A stretch of 28,305 bases of DNA from Bacteroidota bacterium (GCA_947460795.1 CANHJA010000005.1:1-28305), one strand, 5' to 3'. Shown: positions 7,342 through 15,238, counted from the stretch's first letter. Notes: generated from the sequence alone by a model not told the origin. Numbers and translations are program-made.

Positions 7342-9222
7342 TTATTTTCTATTTTTCACATCTTCGTATACTAATTGCTGAAAACTAGTAGCTTTATTAT
7401 TTAGTTTTGTTGCTTGTAAAGTGTCTAAATTTTTAGAATGAAGGATGTAATTGCTTTGTTGATGACTGCCTGCACTTCCAATGTCATTGATGTAGCCTAC
7501 CGCTCCAAAAACAACATAATAGGCAGATGAAGGAGTATAAGGATTAAACATATTTCGTGACCAAACATAATTTTTTGAAGGCAATTCCATTTGACGTAAA
7601 ATGGTTGAAGGTATATCTAATTGAGATACAATTTTATCCCATGTTTTTCCTTTCCATTCTGGTTTTAAAGCACCTCCCAAAAACAATAAAGGGATGTGAT
7701 GATGTGCAGGTGCAATTGCCTCATGTTGTTTAATGGTATTATGGCTGTGATCAGCTACTACAATAAATAAGGTATTTTGATACCAAGCTTGTTTTTTTGC
7801 TTCTGTGAAAAATTTCCCTAATTCATTGTCGGAATAATGTACAGATTCGGTGTATTGTTTTTCAACATCATTTGCCGCAGACCGCCAATTTATTTTCCCA
7901 GGATAATCATAGGGCATGTGGGTGCTGGTGGTAAAAAAACAGTTCAAAAAAGGAGGCTTTGCTTCATTTAATGTTTTTAAAAATTCAGGAAACATAAACT
8001 CATCATGTATTCCTAATTTGCCTTTCGGATACTGAGGATAATCGATATCTTCTTTTAAATCTACAAATTTTTTCTCTAATAAATAGCCTCGTAAATTCCC
8101 ATAAATTAAATCCCCTCCAAACATAAACGAACTGCTGTAACCGAATGGAAGTAAATCTTCACTGATGCAGTGCAACGAAGGCACTTTGGCTGGTTGATTA
8201 ACAATTGCCACTCTGCTTACCGATGGATATGCACTCAATACAGCAGGAATTCCTTGGTCTGAAACGTAGGCGTTGCTGTATGCTTTTGTAAACAATAATC
8301 CTTCTTTACTCAAGCTGTTAAATTGAGGAGTACAACCTTCTATACCACCTAAAACAGCTACATTGTCTGCACTCCAACTTTCTAAAAAAATAATCGCTAT
8401 GTTGGGCCTCTTGGTATTTAAAACAGCTATCGTACTGTCTTTTTCAACTATAAAATCCTCTGCTATTAATTTTTGAGCATCTTCATTGCTTCTGAATTTA
8501 TAAATTGATTCATCAGGAATGTTTTGTTTAATGGTTAAGTCTTGTAAAACATTATAAAATGGGTTAACGGCAATGTCATTTGCCAAAACATCTCTACTAA
8601 AATAAGCGGCACTTTGATTCATCGGAATTCCTGTAAGGCCACCTCGGATAATAATTACGCCTATACCGGTTGCGATCAAAAAATAAGTAATCGATTTGTA
8701 AAACCTATTTTTAGCAGTCGACTTTTCTTCTAATTGAATATGTGAATGGGTTGTTTTTTTATAAGCATAATAAAATGGAATCGTAAACAACGACAACATG
8801 AGTAAAAAAGACAATTGTAATTTGAATGAAATGATTTCAAATACTTCAGAAGGATTTTTGAAATGCTCAAGTGCTTGTAAGTTCATTTTTGCATTCCATT
8901 CTTTGTACAATCCAGCATCGCCAATGCCTGTGGCGGCATAAATAAATAGAAACATTCCCATTAAAACCAACGCGATATTTTTAAATATTTTTTTCTCAGT
9001 AATAAAATACAAAATCTGTAAAAGCAGTGGCAATAAAGAATACATGACTGCTGTTGCAAAATCTAATTTATACCCTTTGTAAAATGCATTGAGTAAATCG
9101 GTTTGTAAATGAATTCTATTTCCAATTGGCCATTGATACCAAACAAAAAATAGTCGGTTGATAAAAAACACAAGCAACCAAAAAATGAAAATTGAAAAAG
9201 TATATTTGAGTATTGATTTCAA
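7342..9222 (-). CDS. LTA synthase/sulfatase-family membrane phosphotransferase
   Basis: Membrane enzyme of the alkaline-phosphatase superfamily (LtaS/OpgB/EptA-like), expected to act on an envelope glycan or lipid in the periplasm. Residue numbers below count from the TTG at 9294. There are about five N-terminal membrane segments (about 31-53, 76-98, 105-124, 160-178, 202-219), then a periplasmic sulfatase-like domain with metal ligands E305 (FLESWS), D515-H516 (VADHSH) and H531-533 (HHHIPLLFLGG). At the expected nucleophile the sequence reads VSDQGIPAVLSAYP, so S345 stands where this family usually has threonine. The start is uncertain: the TTG at 9294 overlaps the upstream gene by 44 bases and its first 20 residues look non-coding; the TTG at 9222, used here, gives a clean KSILKY-hydrophobic N-terminus. 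No ATG or GTG fits. Substrate unknown. Confidence 0.85.
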   Translation of the reverse strand: MKSILKYTFSIFIFWLLVFFINRLFFVWYQWPIGNRIHLQTDLLNAFYKGYKLDFATAVMYSLLPLLLQILYFITEKKIFKNIALVLMGMFLFIYAATGIGDAGLYKEWNAKMNLQALEHFKNPSEVFEIISFKLQLSFLLMLSLFTIPFYYAYKKTTHSHIQLEEKSTAKNRFYKSITYFLIATGIGVIIIRGGLTGIPMNQSAAYFSRDVLANDIAVNPFYNVLQDLTIKQNIPDESIYKFRSNEDAQKLIAEDFIVEKDSTIAVLNTKRPNIAIIFLESWSADNVAVLGGIEGCTPQFNSLSKEGLLFTKAYSNAYVSDQGIPAVLSAYPSVSRVAIVNQPAKVPSLHCISEDLLPFGYSSSFMFGGDLIYGNLRGYLLEKKFVDLKEDIDYPQYPKGKLGIHDEFMFPEFLKTLNEAKPPFLNCFFTTSTHMPYDYPGKINWRSAANDVEKQYTESVHYSDNELGKFFTEAKKQAWYQNTLFIVVADHSHNTIKQHEAIAPAHHHIPLLFLGGALKPEWKGKTWDKIVSQLDIPSTILRQMELPSKNYVWSRNMFNPYTPSSAYYVVFGAVGYINDIGSAGSHQQSNYILHSKNLDTLQATKLNNKATSFQQLVYEDVKNRK

Positions 9223-9250
9223 AGTGAAATGTATTTTTATACGCAGTAAT

Positions 9251-10405
9251 TTAACCCAACATAGGATGTCGTTTAAACTCTTTTGTGCGGTCAAATAAAT
9301 AACGATACGTAGTTAAACGGCGCACTTCATTGGCTTCTAAATTTTTAGCCAAATTAACCATTTTAGGATTGAAATCACCGATCCATTGCATTTCATAATT
9401 GTGGTAACGTTGGCTAGGTTGTACGTATTTAGTGCATTCACCTATCATATAGGCATCTGTTCCTTTTCCTTGAAACTCAGGCACAATGCCATATACAACC
9501 CCTACAAAACGTTTGCATGCGCCAGTCATTTTTAAATATAAAAAATGAATTTTTTGCATCCAACCAAATTTCCCATTGAAGTGTTTAAAATATTGATTTA
9601 AATCTGGAATATTAATCCACATGCCTATTGGCTCACCTTTATGATAAACAAACCAAGTTATTTTTTCATCAATAATAGGTTTCATTTTACTAAAAATTAA
9701 TTTGGCTTGTTTAAATTCAATTGTTTTTCCACCACCATGTTTAGCCCAAGCTTTATTGTAAATAATGGTAAAGTCATTCGCATATTTGTCAATGTTATTT
9801 TTTTTAATATGCTCAACAGTAAAGTTTGGATCTTTTTCATAATAATCGTGCCAACGCGTCATTTTTTCACTCAATGGAACTTTCGTACTCAAGCCAAAAC
9901 ACAATTGATGGAAATAGGCTTTAAAGCCATAGTTTTCTAACAATGTTTGATAGTAAGTTGGGTTGTAATTCATGGCATATAAAGGCTCTTCAAAACCATT
10001 CACCAATAAACCCCACCAGCGGTCACGCTCTCCAAAATTAATGGGGCCATCCATGGCTTCCATTCCTCTTTCCAACATCCACTCTTTTGCTTTGTCTAAA
10101 ATAAAATTGCAAGCTTCTTGATTGTTGATACATTCAAAAAAACCAATGCCTCCTGTGGGCTGTTCTTGCGCATATTTCTTATTGACAAATACTGCCAATC
10201 GAGCAATGTATTTGCCTTCGTTATTTTTTAGTAACCAACGTTCACATTCGCCTTGTTTGAAAAATTTATTTTTCTTTTTATCAAACACTTCCTCAATATC
10301 CTTATTTAAAGGACGAATATAATTTTTATCATCCTTGTATAATTCTACAGGAAAATCTAAAAATATTTTTTCTAACTGGATTGTATTTACAACATCTATG
10401 GTCAT
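9251..10405 (-). CDS. GNAT-superfamily acetyltransferase-like protein (YghO-like)
   Basis: A 384-residue protein with a GNAT fold in its C-terminal half: VYGIVPEFQGKGTDAYMIGE carries the acetyl-CoA-binding Q-x-x-G-x-G/A type motif. The N-terminal half contains GPINFGERDRWWGLLV and a YNPTYYQTLLENYGFKAY block, as in large Bacteroidota and YghO-type GNAT-like proteins whose substrate is unknown. I chose the ATG at 10405 (MTIDVVNTIQ); the longer frame starts with TTG. A perfect TATATTTG box lies 6 bases before that ATG, predicting an almost leaderless transcript. It is followed closely by the LTA-synthase-like gene on the same strand, so the two are probably co-transcribed. Confidence 0.8.
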   Translation of the reverse strand: MTIDVVNTIQLEKIFLDFPVELYKDDKNYIRPLNKDIEEVFDKKKNKFFKQGECERWLLKNNEGKYIARLAVFVNKKYAQEQPTGGIGFFECINNQEACNFILDKAKEWMLERGMEAMDGPINFGERDRWWGLLVNGFEEPLYAMNYNPTYYQTLLENYGFKAYFHQLCFGLSTKVPLSEKMTRWHDYYEKDPNFTVEHIKKNNIDKYANDFTIIYNKAWAKHGGGKTIEFKQAKLIFSKMKPIIDEKITWFVYHKGEPIGMWINIPDLNQYFKHFNGKFGWMQKIHFLYLKMTGACKRFVGVVYGIVPEFQGKGTDAYMIGECTKYVQPSQRYHNYEMQWIGDFNPKMVNLAKNLEANEVRRLTTYRYLFDRTKEFKRHPMLG

Positions 10406-10411
10406 GAAATG

Positions 10412-10419
10412 CAAATATA
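10412..10419 (-). promoter_or_regulatory. -7 promoter box of the GNAT-like gene (leaderless geometry)
   Basis: Minus strand TATATTTG, then CATTTC, then ATG at 10405. This is a perfect TAnnTTTG with 6 intervening bases, so the transcript should start at or within a few bases of the start codon. Confidence 0.55.
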
Positions 10420-10448
10420 CTTTGAGAATAAATGTTGGTAATTATTTT

Positions 10449-10697
10449 CTACAATTCTTTGTGAGAACCATCGCAAAAAGGTGCATTTTTAGTGTGTTTG
10501 CACTGACAAAACCATATCTCTTTTTCTTCTTCAAACTTCATTACCAATGGTTTGTAAGGCATGCCTTCAATTTCTTTGTGTTTGCCATCACAAAAGGGTT
10601 GTTTTGAACTCAATCCGCAAGTACACCATGCATAATTTTTATCTTTTTCTACAGTAACTGCTATCGGAAATTTTTCTGCTACAACTGGTTTGTCCAT
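10449..10697 (-). CDS. Tandem CDGSH iron-sulfur domain protein
   Basis: Small (82-residue) protein with two CDGSH-type [2Fe-2S] binding motifs: CTCGLSSKQPFCDGKH and CQCKHTKNAPFCDGSH. Each shows the C-x-C...C-D-G-x-H ligand set (three cysteines and one histidine); the first has K in place of the usual S/T/A before H. Such MitoNEET-like twin proteins are soluble electron-transfer or cluster-transfer proteins of unclear role in bacteria. The ATG at 10697 (MDKPVVAEKF) was chosen; the longer frame to 10877 runs through the divergent glycosyltransferase gene and is not conserved-looking. It is divergent from the glycosyltransferase gene with 52 bases between starts. Confidence 0.9.
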   Translation of the reverse strand: MDKPVVAEKFPIAVTVEKDKNYAWCTCGLSSKQPFCDGKHKEIEGMPYKPLVMKFEEEKEIWFCQCKHTKNAPFCDGSHKEL

Positions 10698-10749
10698 TAT
10701 TTTTAATTTTATTGTGGTTAAATATACAATAAAATTTAATTTTACCGAT

Positions 10750-11508
10750 ATGCTACCGTTGTCCATTGTTATACTAACTAAAAATGAAGCGCAAAATATT
10801 GCTCGATGTTTGCAACCCTTAATTGGTTTAACAGATGATATTTTAATTGTAGATAACGGCAGCACCGATAATACCATTGAGATTGCTCAATCATTGAATG
10901 CAACTGTTTTGCAAACTACATGGAAAGGCTATTCGGGTACCAAAAACGAAGGCAATACAAAGGCAAAATACGACTGGATATTAAGCTTAGATGCAGACGA
11001 AGTAATCAATGAGGATTTGAGAAATGAAATCATTCAATTGTTTTCAAATGAAATGAAAGAAACAGAATCCTTTGCAATGCAACGGAAAATGATGTACTGT
11101 GGTAAACAATTAAACTACGGTGCCGTTGCCAATGAATTTAGACTGCGTATTTTTAATAGAAAAATTGGATGTTGGAATGAAGAAGAAGTACATGAAAATG
11201 TAGTTTTTAAAGAAAAAATACAGATTAAAAAATTAGCAGGATTTGTCTATCATTTTTCATATAATACCACACAAGAGCATGTGCAACGACTGGAAAAATA
11301 TGCACAACTTTTCGCAAGTAAATCAACTAAAAAGGCAACTTTTATTAAGTTATATTTAAGTCCATGTTTTGGTTTTCTTCGAAACTATATTTTTAAATTA
11401 GGATTTCTTGATGGGAAACCAGGCTTTCTATTTGCAAAAAATGAATTGTGGTATACGTTTAGGAAATATCAATTATTAAACGCTATTTTTAGGAAAATCA
11501 TAAAATAA
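10750..11508 (+). CDS. Glycosyltransferase family 2 (WaaE/KdtX-like)
   Basis: Nucleotide-sugar transferase of the GT-A fold, 252 residues. It opens with LPLSIVILTKNEAQNIARCL, has ILIVDNGSTDNT, the SGTKNEGNTKAKYDW block and the metal-binding DADE motif at 81-84. The combination YSGTKNEG...WILSLDADE is typical of the WaaE/KdtX group that adds a sugar to the lipopolysaccharide core, so an envelope glycan role is likely; the exact sugar is unknown. The ATG at 10750 was chosen; a longer frame from 10690 adds 20 residues not typical of the family. TAATTTTA, one base off the -7 consensus, ends 5 bases before the ATG. Its 3' end overlaps the convergent SixA-like gene by 33 bases. Confidence 0.88.
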   Translation: MLPLSIVILTKNEAQNIARCLQPLIGLTDDILIVDNGSTDNTIEIAQSLNATVLQTTWKGYSGTKNEGNTKAKYDWILSLDADEVINEDLRNEIIQLFSNEMKETESFAMQRKMMYCGKQLNYGAVANEFRLRIFNRKIGCWNEEEVHENVVFKEKIQIKKLAGFVYHFSYNTTQEHVQRLEKYAQLFASKSTKKATFIKLYLSPCFGFLRNYIFKLGFLDGKPGFLFAKNELWYTFRKYQLLNAIFRKIIK

Positions 11509-11970
11509 TAATTGTGTTTTTGCTGTAGGAAAATCTTCCCATTTTTCAACAGGAAATAGCAATGCACACATTCCACAAGTAGGCATATTTTCTAATAAAT
11601 TATTCGTTAGTAAATTTATAAAATCGGTTATACCCGGATTGTGGCAAACAATCATCAACGTATTTATTTTATTTGAAATGCTAAAAATGCTATCTTGAAT
11701 AATAGAAGGTGGGGCATGATACAAGGAGTCTTCCCATTGAATTTCACCGGATGCATATTTTAATTCTTTTGCAATTAATTTAGCTGTTTTTGCAGCTCGT
11801 TTTGCTGTACTCGACACCAATAAATCTACATGGATATTTCTATTCAACAATCGTTTGCCCATCATAGGTGCATCTCTCAAACCTCGATCATTCAATTCTC
11901 TATCGAAATCATTTTGATGTAAATGACTCCAATCAGATTTTGCATGTCGTACGAGGATAAGCGTTTTCAT
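11476..11970 (-). CDS. SixA-like histidine phosphatase
   Basis: Histidine-phosphatase-superfamily protein, 164 residues, matching the compact SixA branch. The phosphate-accepting histidine is in ILVRHAKSDW (R8-H9), followed by DRELNDRGLRDAP, SSTAKRAAKTA and the second conserved histidine in IVCHNPGITDF. SixA removes phosphate from phosphohistidine on signalling or phosphotransfer proteins; the substrate here is not evident from the neighbours. The ATG at 11970 is preceded by a perfect TATCTTTG box 16 bases upstream. The 3' ends of this gene and the glycosyltransferase gene overlap by 33 bases tail to tail. Confidence 0.9.
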   Translation of the reverse strand: MKTLILVRHAKSDWSHLHQNDFDRELNDRGLRDAPMMGKRLLNRNIHVDLLVSSTAKRAAKTAKLIAKELKYASGEIQWEDSLYHAPPSIIQDSIFSISNKINTLMIVCHNPGITDFINLLTNNLLENMPTCGMCALLFPVEKWEDFPTAKTQLLFYDFPKNSV

Positions 11971-11986
11971 GTAATTTTCTTTTATG

Positions 11987-11994
11987 CAAAGATA
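11987..11994 (-). promoter_or_regulatory. -7 promoter box of the SixA-like gene
   Basis: Minus strand TATCTTTG (perfect TAnnTTTG), 16 bases before the ATG at 11970. Confidence 0.5.
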
Positions 11995-12090
11995 AATTAA
12001 ACAAGGTTAATATATTTTACTAAAGGCCATTATTAAACGTTTAAGAATTGTTCAATTATTTATTCGAGTAGAATCTTTTATTAAATTGAT

Positions 12091-12115
12091 TGTAAAAATT
12101 GAACGAATTTTTACA
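12091..12115. terminator. Hairpin just past the stop of the surface-protein gene
   Basis: TGTAAAAATT - GAACG - AATTTTTACA: perfect 10-base arms with a 5-base loop, starting 2 bases beyond the stop codon at 12118 (minus strand). It lacks a proper U-tract on the minus strand, so it may stabilise the 3' end rather than terminate. Confidence 0.4.
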
Positions 12116-12117
12116 TG

Positions 12118-12807
12118 CTAATTTTTCTTTTTTGAATATTCTTGAAAATTATATTTGATCCACATTTTAATTTCAAGATCAGAAGCTGCTCTTGCAAACT
12201 CAACTTCCATAGGATAGGCTTGCATAAATTTTATCAACGCATCATCTTTTAAACCTGTCATTTGAGCTGTAAGTTCTTCGCTGTATCTGGTTCCAATAAA
12301 TTTCTGTTTTTCAATGTCTACAATTTGATCTTGAAAGTGGCGCATGTTTTTATGCTTCTTTGAGAAGATTTGGTATAGGCTCGTAATTGGAGACATTGCC
12401 GATTTTGATTGCGTATATTCAAATGCATCTTTGTAAATGTCAGCTCTTTTAGCCGAATCCGTTTGATATTGAGTGGGTCCTTGCTTAATTGTAACACCTT
12501 TTAAGCCCACTGTTTTAACGGTCATTTTAATTATTTGATTGCTGTTATTCAAGCTTGAGCTTAATCGAATCACTTTATTATTAAATCCTAAATATGAAAA
12601 TATAATGTAATCGCCTTCTTTGCCTTCAATGGAAAAAAAGCCATCTAAATTACTGTAGTCTCCTTGGTGAGTAGATAAATTTTCAACGCGCACAGAATTG
12701 ATTGTAATGTTTTTTGCAGAATCTATAATCGTTCCTTTAAACACTATTTGAGCATCTACTTGAGATGCTACTATAAATGACAATAAAACAATTAGTAATC
12801 TTTTCAC
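12118..12807 (-). CDS. Carboxypeptidase-regulatory-like domain surface protein
   Basis: Exported protein of about 229 residues. After a short signal peptide (KRLLIVLLSFIVASQVDA|Q) it has a carboxypeptidase-regulatory-like beta-sandwich: VFKGTIIDSAKNITINSVRV, the NLDGFFSIEG core and IIFSYLGFNNKVI, which is the same module that precedes TonB-dependent receptor plugs in Bacteroidota. The rest is a charged helical region with no recognised family. No barrel or plug follows, so it is a stand-alone module, probably periplasmic or outer-membrane associated. The start is set at the GTG at 12807: the longer frame starts with TTG at 12837, and a perfect TACATTTG box overlaps that extension and ends 4 bases before the GTG. 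Function unknown. Confidence 0.75.
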   Translation of the reverse strand: MKRLLIVLLSFIVASQVDAQIVFKGTIIDSAKNITINSVRVENLSTHQGDYSNLDGFFSIEGKEGDYIIFSYLGFNNKVIRLSSSLNNSNQIIKMTVKTVGLKGVTIKQGPTQYQTDSAKRADIYKDAFEYTQSKSAMSPITSLYQIFSKKHKNMRHFQDQIVDIEKQKFIGTRYSEELTAQMTGLKDDALIKFMQAYPMEVEFARAASDLEIKMWIKYNFQEYSKKKN

Positions 12808-12811
12808 TTTA

Positions 12812-12819
12812 CAAATGTA
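12812..12819 (-). promoter_or_regulatory. -7 promoter box that fixes a GTG start (leaderless geometry)
   Basis: Minus strand TACATTTG, then TAAA, then GTG at 12807. This is a perfect TAnnTTTG 4 bases before a GTG codon, which argues both for leaderless transcription and for the GTG as the true start. Confidence 0.55.
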
Positions 12820-12921
12820 ATAATTGTTCGTTTGCAATGTGGTTACTATATGTTAAAATTAAAAATAATTTCAGTTGTCAAAAAGGGATAAGCATTGCCA
12901 TTTTAGCAAGGCTATAAACAA

Positions 12922-14205
12922 TTATATAACCACTAATTCATAAAAATTTTCTTGCTGATAATATTTATTAGCTAAGGCTTGCAATTGTTCGGGAGTAATG
13001 TGTTTGTAGAGATCAATATTTTTATTAAATCGCTCTTTGGTAAAGCCATTTAAAATTAAACTTTTCCATCGTTGCATAATTTGAAAAGCACCATCTAAAT
13101 CACCTAAAATAGTGCCTAATAAATAATTTTTCACAAGTTCTAACTCTTCAGCATCTACCAATTCATTTTTCAAAACATCCATTTCATAGTAAATTTCTTT
13201 TATGGCAGCTTCACATACATCTTTGCCCGCTTCGGTTGTTATTAAATATGCCGATTGATTAACCTGATTGTACATGTAGCTGTGTATTCCATACGTATAA
13301 CCTTTGTCTTCACGAATATTGCTCATTAATCGTGAGCCGAAATAGCCACCCAAAATTGTATTTAATACAATCATTGGATAAAAATCTTCATGGTGTTTAT
13401 TAGGGAAATGACTGGCTATTCTTATTGAACCTTGCACTCCTTTTTGATCATTATTGATTCGATGTTTCTTTTCAACTGTTGAATGAGCTTCAAAAATTGG
13501 TTCCACAATTGTGTTTTCATTGTTCCAATTTGTTTTTCCAAAATGTTGATTAATAAGTTCAATATCAGAATCTGCAAAACTGCCTGCAATAAAAATAGAG
13601 CAGTTGTTATTCGAGTAATATGTTTTTAAGTGATTTGATAAGGCTTGTTGATTGATGGCTTCGTAGTTTTTAATTACAGAATATTTTCCATAAGGGTGTT
13701 GTATTCCAAAAAGAAATTCATCAATTTTTCGGTTGGCTACAAAATCACTTTTTAATAATTGTACAGACAATCGTTGCTTTGCATTTTGAATAAAAATATC
13801 TATTTCATGTTGCGGAAATTGAGTATCCACAAGCATGTCAGCAACTACAGGAAGTACTTTTGAAAGGTGTTTTGTTAAACAACTTATGGTTATTGAAGCG
13901 AAATCGGGACCGGCAACTGTTTTTACGGATGCGCCATATTGCTCAAACATTTCATTGATTTGAAAAGAGGTCATTTTTGAGGTTCCACTTTTCAAAAGCC
14001 CTGCTGTTGCTTGAGCAATCCCATTTTGATTTTCATACCAAAGCCCTGCTTTAAAAACCATTTCGAGTTGCATTACAGGTTGTAAGTCGTCAGAAAAATA
14101 ATGCACATTGATACCATTTTGAAAAACAATCGAATTGCAATCGGGTAAATGGTAATCGAAATCTACGGGTGAAAATATTTTCGGTTCTATTTTTCTATCT
14201 AACAT
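12922..14205 (-). CDS. M16 (insulinase-family) peptidase homologue without the zinc site
   Basis: A 427-residue protein with the two-domain M16B fold. The N-terminal part reads VFKAGLWYENQNGIAQ then ATAGLLKSGTSKM, exactly where active members have GxxHxxEHxxFKGT, so the HxxEH zinc-binding motif is missing and the protein should not be a peptidase by itself. The C-terminal conserved region is intact (GGYFGSRLMSNIREDKGYTY). In M16B pairs one subunit carries the zinc site and the other, like this one, supplies the R/Y substrate-binding residues. Here no zinc-site partner lies next to it: the neighbours are a dehydrogenase and a surface protein. It may form an operon with the dehydrogenase gene 60 bases upstream. 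Confidence 0.88.
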   Translation of the reverse strand: MLDRKIEPKIFSPVDFDYHLPDCNSIVFQNGINVHYFSDDLQPVMQLEMVFKAGLWYENQNGIAQATAGLLKSGTSKMTSFQINEMFEQYGASVKTVAGPDFASITISCLTKHLSKVLPVVADMLVDTQFPQHEIDIFIQNAKQRLSVQLLKSDFVANRKIDEFLFGIQHPYGKYSVIKNYEAINQQALSNHLKTYYSNNNCSIFIAGSFADSDIELINQHFGKTNWNNENTIVEPIFEAHSTVEKKHRINNDQKGVQGSIRIASHFPNKHHEDFYPMIVLNTILGGYFGSRLMSNIREDKGYTYGIHSYMYNQVNQSAYLITTEAGKDVCEAAIKEIYYEMDVLKNELVDAEELELVKNYLLGTILGDLDGAFQIMQRWKSLILNGFTKERFNKNIDLYKHITPEQLQALANKYYQQENFYELVVI

Positions 14206-14256
14206 AATTTATGGTTGTGTTTCTAAATTCTTTCTACTAACTACTTTTTGTATTCC

Positions 14257-14268
14257 TGACAATTGTCA
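14257..14268. promoter_or_regulatory. Perfect 12-base palindrome between the dehydrogenase and M16 genes
   Basis: TGACAATTGTCA, overlapping the stop codon of the dehydrogenase gene and about 52 bases upstream of the M16 start. Its half-site TGACA/TGTCA is the same as in the element upstream of the XRE regulator gene at 17907-17927. It may be an operator; this is inference. Confidence 0.3.
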
Positions 14269-15081
14269 ATTTTTTAATGGGCTATCGGGTTCATTTGCGA
14301 AATGAGTATACACTTGCTTATCTACAAAGGAAGGAAAAAATTTGTTTATCCATACTGTTAACTTTCCTTGAGTAGACATTATTATAGTTCTTTTTCGTTT
14401 TTCTATCCCTTTTAAAATAATTGAAGCACATTTCTCAGCACTCATTAACTTATTTTCATTCAAAGGAGTTTCACTTTGTGCATTTCCACTTGCATTTAAT
14501 GCCGTATTTCTGATATTTGTTGACACAAAGCCTGGAGAAACCCACATTACGTTGACACCTGTTTTTAAAAGTTCAATTCGTAAGGATTCTAAAAATCCTT
14601 GCATCGCGAATTTAGAAGAGGAATAACCCGTTCTGCAAGGCAATCCCTTGTAACCTGCAATGGATGAAATGCCTAAAATACTGCCTTTAGACTTCAAAAT
14701 ATAGGGCAAAGCATACTTTGTACAATATACAGTTCCCCAAAAATTAATATCCATTGATTGTTTTAAAACACTTAAATCCACCTCTTGAAACATAGCCCGC
14801 ATGCTTATTCCTGCATTATTGATTAAAATATCGATAGCATGGAATGCATTCATTGACTTTTCTATAAATTTTTTACAATCTTCTTCGTTGCTAACATCAG
14901 CCTGTACGGTAAGTAAATTATTGCTGTTTATTTCAGTCGAAAATGACAATAAAGTATCGGCATTTCTACTACAAATAGCGACTTTCGCACCTTTTGAAAG
15001 AAAATCAATAGCCAAGGCTTTCCCTATGCCAGACGTTGCGCCTGTTATTAAAACTACTTTGTTTTCAAAAAAATTATTCAT
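14266..15081 (-). CDS. Short-chain dehydrogenase/reductase (SDR)
   Basis: NAD(P)-dependent classical SDR oxidoreductase of 271 residues. Visible motifs: cofactor-binding TGATSGIG at 13-20, ADVS, structural NNAG at 88-91, and the catalytic Ser at about 139-140 with Y153 and K157 (GYSSSKFAMQG), then SPGFVSTNI. This pattern resembles the DHRS7/DltE-like branch but the substrate cannot be told. I chose the ATG at 15081 (MNNFFENKVVLITG); the longer frame adds three residues from a TTG. A perfect TATTTTTG box ends 6 bases before this ATG. The M16 homologue follows on the same strand after 60 bases. Confidence 0.9.
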   Translation of the reverse strand: MNNFFENKVVLITGATSGIGKALAIDFLSKGAKVAICSRNADTLLSFSTEINSNNLLTVQADVSNEEDCKKFIEKSMNAFHAIDILINNAGISMRAMFQEVDLSVLKQSMDINFWGTVYCTKYALPYILKSKGSILGISSIAGYKGLPCRTGYSSSKFAMQGFLESLRIELLKTGVNVMWVSPGFVSTNIRNTALNASGNAQSETPLNENKLMSAEKCASIILKGIEKRKRTIIMSTQGKLTVWINKFFPSFVDKQVYTHFANEPDSPLKN

Positions 15082-15087
15082 GAATTG

Positions 15088-15095
15088 CAAAAATA
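15088..15095 (-). promoter_or_regulatory. -7 promoter box of the SDR gene (leaderless geometry)
   Basis: Minus strand TATTTTTG, then CAATTC, then ATG at 15081. It is a perfect TAnnTTTG with 6 intervening bases. Confidence 0.55.
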
Positions 15096-15109
15096 CTTTA
15101 CTAATTTGG

Positions 15110-15139
15110 TTTGTAAGTTAAATTATTTTTATACATTTG
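15110..15139 (+). promoter_or_regulatory. Promoter of the tRNA-Lys gene
   Basis: TTTG at 15110-15113, an 18-base spacer, and TACATTTG at 15132-15139, fitting the Bacteroidota -33 TTTG / -7 TAnnTTTG pattern. The tRNA begins 26 bases after the -7 box. This is the only box in the window with a convincing -33 partner. Confidence 0.65.
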
Positions 15140-15165
15140 CACTCCAATCGTAAAGAAAGGGAGTT

Positions 15166-15238
15166 GATTTCGTAGCTCAGCTGGTAGAGCACATCACTTT
15201 TAATGATGGGGTCTTGGGTTCGAATCCCAACGGAATCA
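15166..15238 (+). tRNA. tRNA-Lys (anticodon UUU)
   Basis: All 73 positions fold as a standard cloverleaf: acceptor GATTTCG with CGGAATC (one G-U type pair), D arm GCTC/GAGC, anticodon stem CATCA/TGATG around loop CTTTTAA with TTT at 15199-15201, a 5-base variable region, T arm TTGGG/CCCAA with loop TTCGAAT, discriminator A at 15238. The terminal CCA is not encoded in full. It has its own promoter and terminator, so it is a single-gene unit. Confidence 0.97.

Noticed and set aside
10335..10607. 90-codon plus-strand frame
   Set aside because: It overlaps the CDGSH gene and the GNAT gene start in antisense and has no recognisable features.
14801..15121. 106-codon plus-strand frame
   Set aside because: Antisense to the dehydrogenase gene with its NNAG and glycine-rich cofactor motifs.
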